Shown here piece by piece: positions 62,141-64,000 of a stretch of 64,000 nucleotides of DNA. Position numbers and translations under genes: made by a program. Under the pieces are notes generated by a model. That model was not told the origin of the DNA, did not search any database, and saw only the letters and a list, made by a program, of their open reading frames with translations. The stretch is from the NCBI RefSeq assembly GCF_003672135.1, contig NC_039516.1, positions 9,655,838 through 9,719,837 on the forward strand, in the 5' to 3' direction. Every line of letters starts with the position of its first letter. The first letter of the stretch is position 1. The stretch comes from Ooceraea biroi. Taxonomy: Eukaryota; Arthropoda; Insecta; Hymenoptera; Formicidae.

Positions 62141-64000
62141 TTTTATTCTTGATACTCGAAATCATGAAATTATAATATATCCCAATAAAAATAAACGTTT
62201 TCAAAATATTGACAAAATTAAAAGATGAAATGTTAAGGAATATATACATATATATCCTTAATGTGTTTTATGTTGTACAAATAACAAAAATTTCTATTTC
62301 AACTTCTCTTTACAAAATCAAGATCAAAGTGAAATACATGGAAAGCCGAGCAGCCATTAAGATGATATTTAATTCCAGCCCTTTACATGAGATACATTAC
62401 CACCGTAGCGCGATAATTTTACCAAAAGGACATTATTATCCCGTTCTAAAATTTCTCCACCCGTATCGTATCATTACGTCGCGCTGCTCCGCGTTATCGT
62501 ATCATTATCTCGCGACAAGTAACGATCATTCATCAGACGTTTCCGTTAAATCAGAAAAAATCAAACTAAAATTTGTCGTTAAGAAAAAAATACCGAGGAG
62601 AACTGGAACACTCTGGAGGAATGTAACATCGTAGTCTACAATTATCCGACGTGCGATTCCGGACACCAGCATGCAGCTGGCGGAGCAGCACGCACGGCAC
62701 GGGACGGAGTTGAAATAACTCGATAACTGGCGGAGCAGTCGGCTGAAATTTTACCATTAACCGATCCGAGCCTGAGGGGGATTGCCACGCCGCTATTTAA
62801 CCCGGTCAAGTACGTGGGTGTACGTACGTATACGTGGCCATGTGCGCGCCAGCCGCGCGTGAGCACGTGCCGGCACGAGCGGATTGTGAGCGGCCGTTCC
62901 CCGGAGCAGTCTAAACACACGCGCGTTCTAAACATCGAGGCGGAAAATCTGCTGCACGGCTCCTGGACGTCCGTTCCGTCAGCTCCCTCATTCGCGCGGT
63001 CAACGGCAGGAGCCGAGCCGAGGATTCGCGGCGGCGTGAAGTCGCAAAGTGCAACGGCCGTGACGAATTCGTTCGAGAACTCACAAAGCGTCTAAAACGA
63101 GAACACCGCGACGCCAAATCCCTTTTTCTCATGATACCGTTACGCTCACTTCCGCCCGTATTTCCTCTCGGGATGACGTAAGCGTCAAGGATATGCGCGC
63201 CGAAAGCGGAAGGTAGAGGAGCAGAAAGTGCGCTTATCCGCGTCACGGGGGATGAGCGCTCCCGGAGGCGATTAATTGGGGAATCCGCGTCAATGCGATT
63301 TATCTCGTAAATATGAGCCGTTATGAAAATCTAAGCGAGGAAACGAAGTTGTGGAATAATAAGACGAAGTTGAATGCTGCACATAAGAGGCACCGACACG
63401 AACGGACGGAAATCAGTAGACGGAGAGAAATGAGCGAAAGTAAAACCGTACCGGTAGGGGAAGCAATAAACGCGCAGAACATATACATACACCTCCCTCG
63501 CACTCGCGCACATTCCTGAATTATAATCAAATATTTTCACAACCCCAATTGTGTGTTCACATTAAAAGCGTGATTTAACTTCATGATTGCAGATGACGAA
63601 AACGAAAAGAACGGAAATGACTAAGTGATAAAATACCTAGAAGAAATGGATGAAAGAGGAGCACGCACATGTGATGTTTAATATTTATCAAGACACCGTT
63701 TTTTTTATTAATTACCCCGTAATTAATAAAATTTATAATAACCGCGACCGATCATGTAGTTTCGAATGCGCAACAAAATTTATCTATTGCGTATGACTTT
63801 CCCTAATCATTTCCTTTTAGACTTTCCTTAGAAAACGAACAAGTCCAAAAACGAGCTATATTTTCGTACTTAACCGTAGACTCGTTGCGCTCCCATTCAC
63901 CAAAGACATGGGGTTTAATGACACTTGCTGTTAATCTGACATGAATATCGCGGCGCGCATAAATCGACGGCAAGATTGACGCGCGATTATCTGCTCGCGT
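62141..64000. other. Upstream intron or 5' region of the giant-exon gene
   Basis: AT-rich at 62150-62350 with an ATATA run near 62236-62256, GC-rich at 62640-63250, AT-rich again to the end. No upstream exon with a phase-2 donor could be identified with confidence. Confidence 0.4.

Noticed and set aside
1..64000. Dozens of open frames of 60-170 codons on all six frames
   Set aside because: At roughly balanced base composition about 50 frames over 100 codons are expected by chance in a window this size. Only the 1880-codon and 332-codon frames clearly exceed expectation outside low-complexity DNA.
1..64000. tRNA, rRNA, CRISPR, TTAGG telomere repeats
   Set aside because: No B-box, cloverleaf, repeat-spacer pattern or TTAGG array was seen. 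A covariance-model scan could still find small RNAs missed by eye.

Overview
The window looks like a piece of an insect nuclear genome, most likely a hymenopteran such as an ant. The reasons are very sparse coding sequence in long non-coding DNA, consensus GT-AG splice sites around one giant exon, abundant undepleted CpG in patches (a known feature of many Hymenoptera), a cecropia-type mariner element, and insect-style TA and TTAA foldback elements. There is no operon-like packing, no rRNA or tRNA that I could recognise, no CRISPR array, and no prokaryotic signal. The species call is inference.

Layout. Positions 1-14285 are mostly non-coding, with CpG-rich patches (about 1110-1620, 7200-7690, 13040-13470), some simple repeats, a few weak core-promoter candidates, and several short candidate exons or small ORFs that I rate low. 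A mariner transposon sits at 14286-15570 with perfect 30-bp ends and a TA duplication; its transposase has an intact D,D34D core but lost its initiator reading frame. From 15573 to about 46700 I see non-coding DNA, including a roughly 700-bp pyrimidine-rich block at 21421-22110. At 46749-46845 there is a good candidate first coding exon on the minus strand inside a CpG-rich patch. Positions 50620-51640 hold trinucleotide repeats. Positions 53037-55651 form a cluster of secondary structure: three consecutive stem-loops, a 918-bp foldback element with 244-bp arms that appear identical, and a second 718-bp TTAA-flanked foldback.

The one large gene is on the minus strand: a single 5.6-kb coding exon at 56520-62131, entered from an upstream exon I cannot see and leaving through a consensus donor. 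It encodes about 1870 residues of a charged, largely disordered protein with short tyrosine motifs, a basic block, an RVxF-type motif and proline runs, which suggests a scaffold or adaptor. I do not recognise the family. Its donor leaves the codon after one base. The candidate exons at 46749-46845 and 4446-4533 on the same strand do the same, so all three could in principle splice to one shared downstream exon. That would make much of the window the intron space of one gene with alternative promoters; this is a hypothesis.

I did not find a convincing undescribed biological system. The most interesting items are the giant exon with its possible alternative first exons, the neighbouring foldback elements, and the mariner whose start codon is out of frame.
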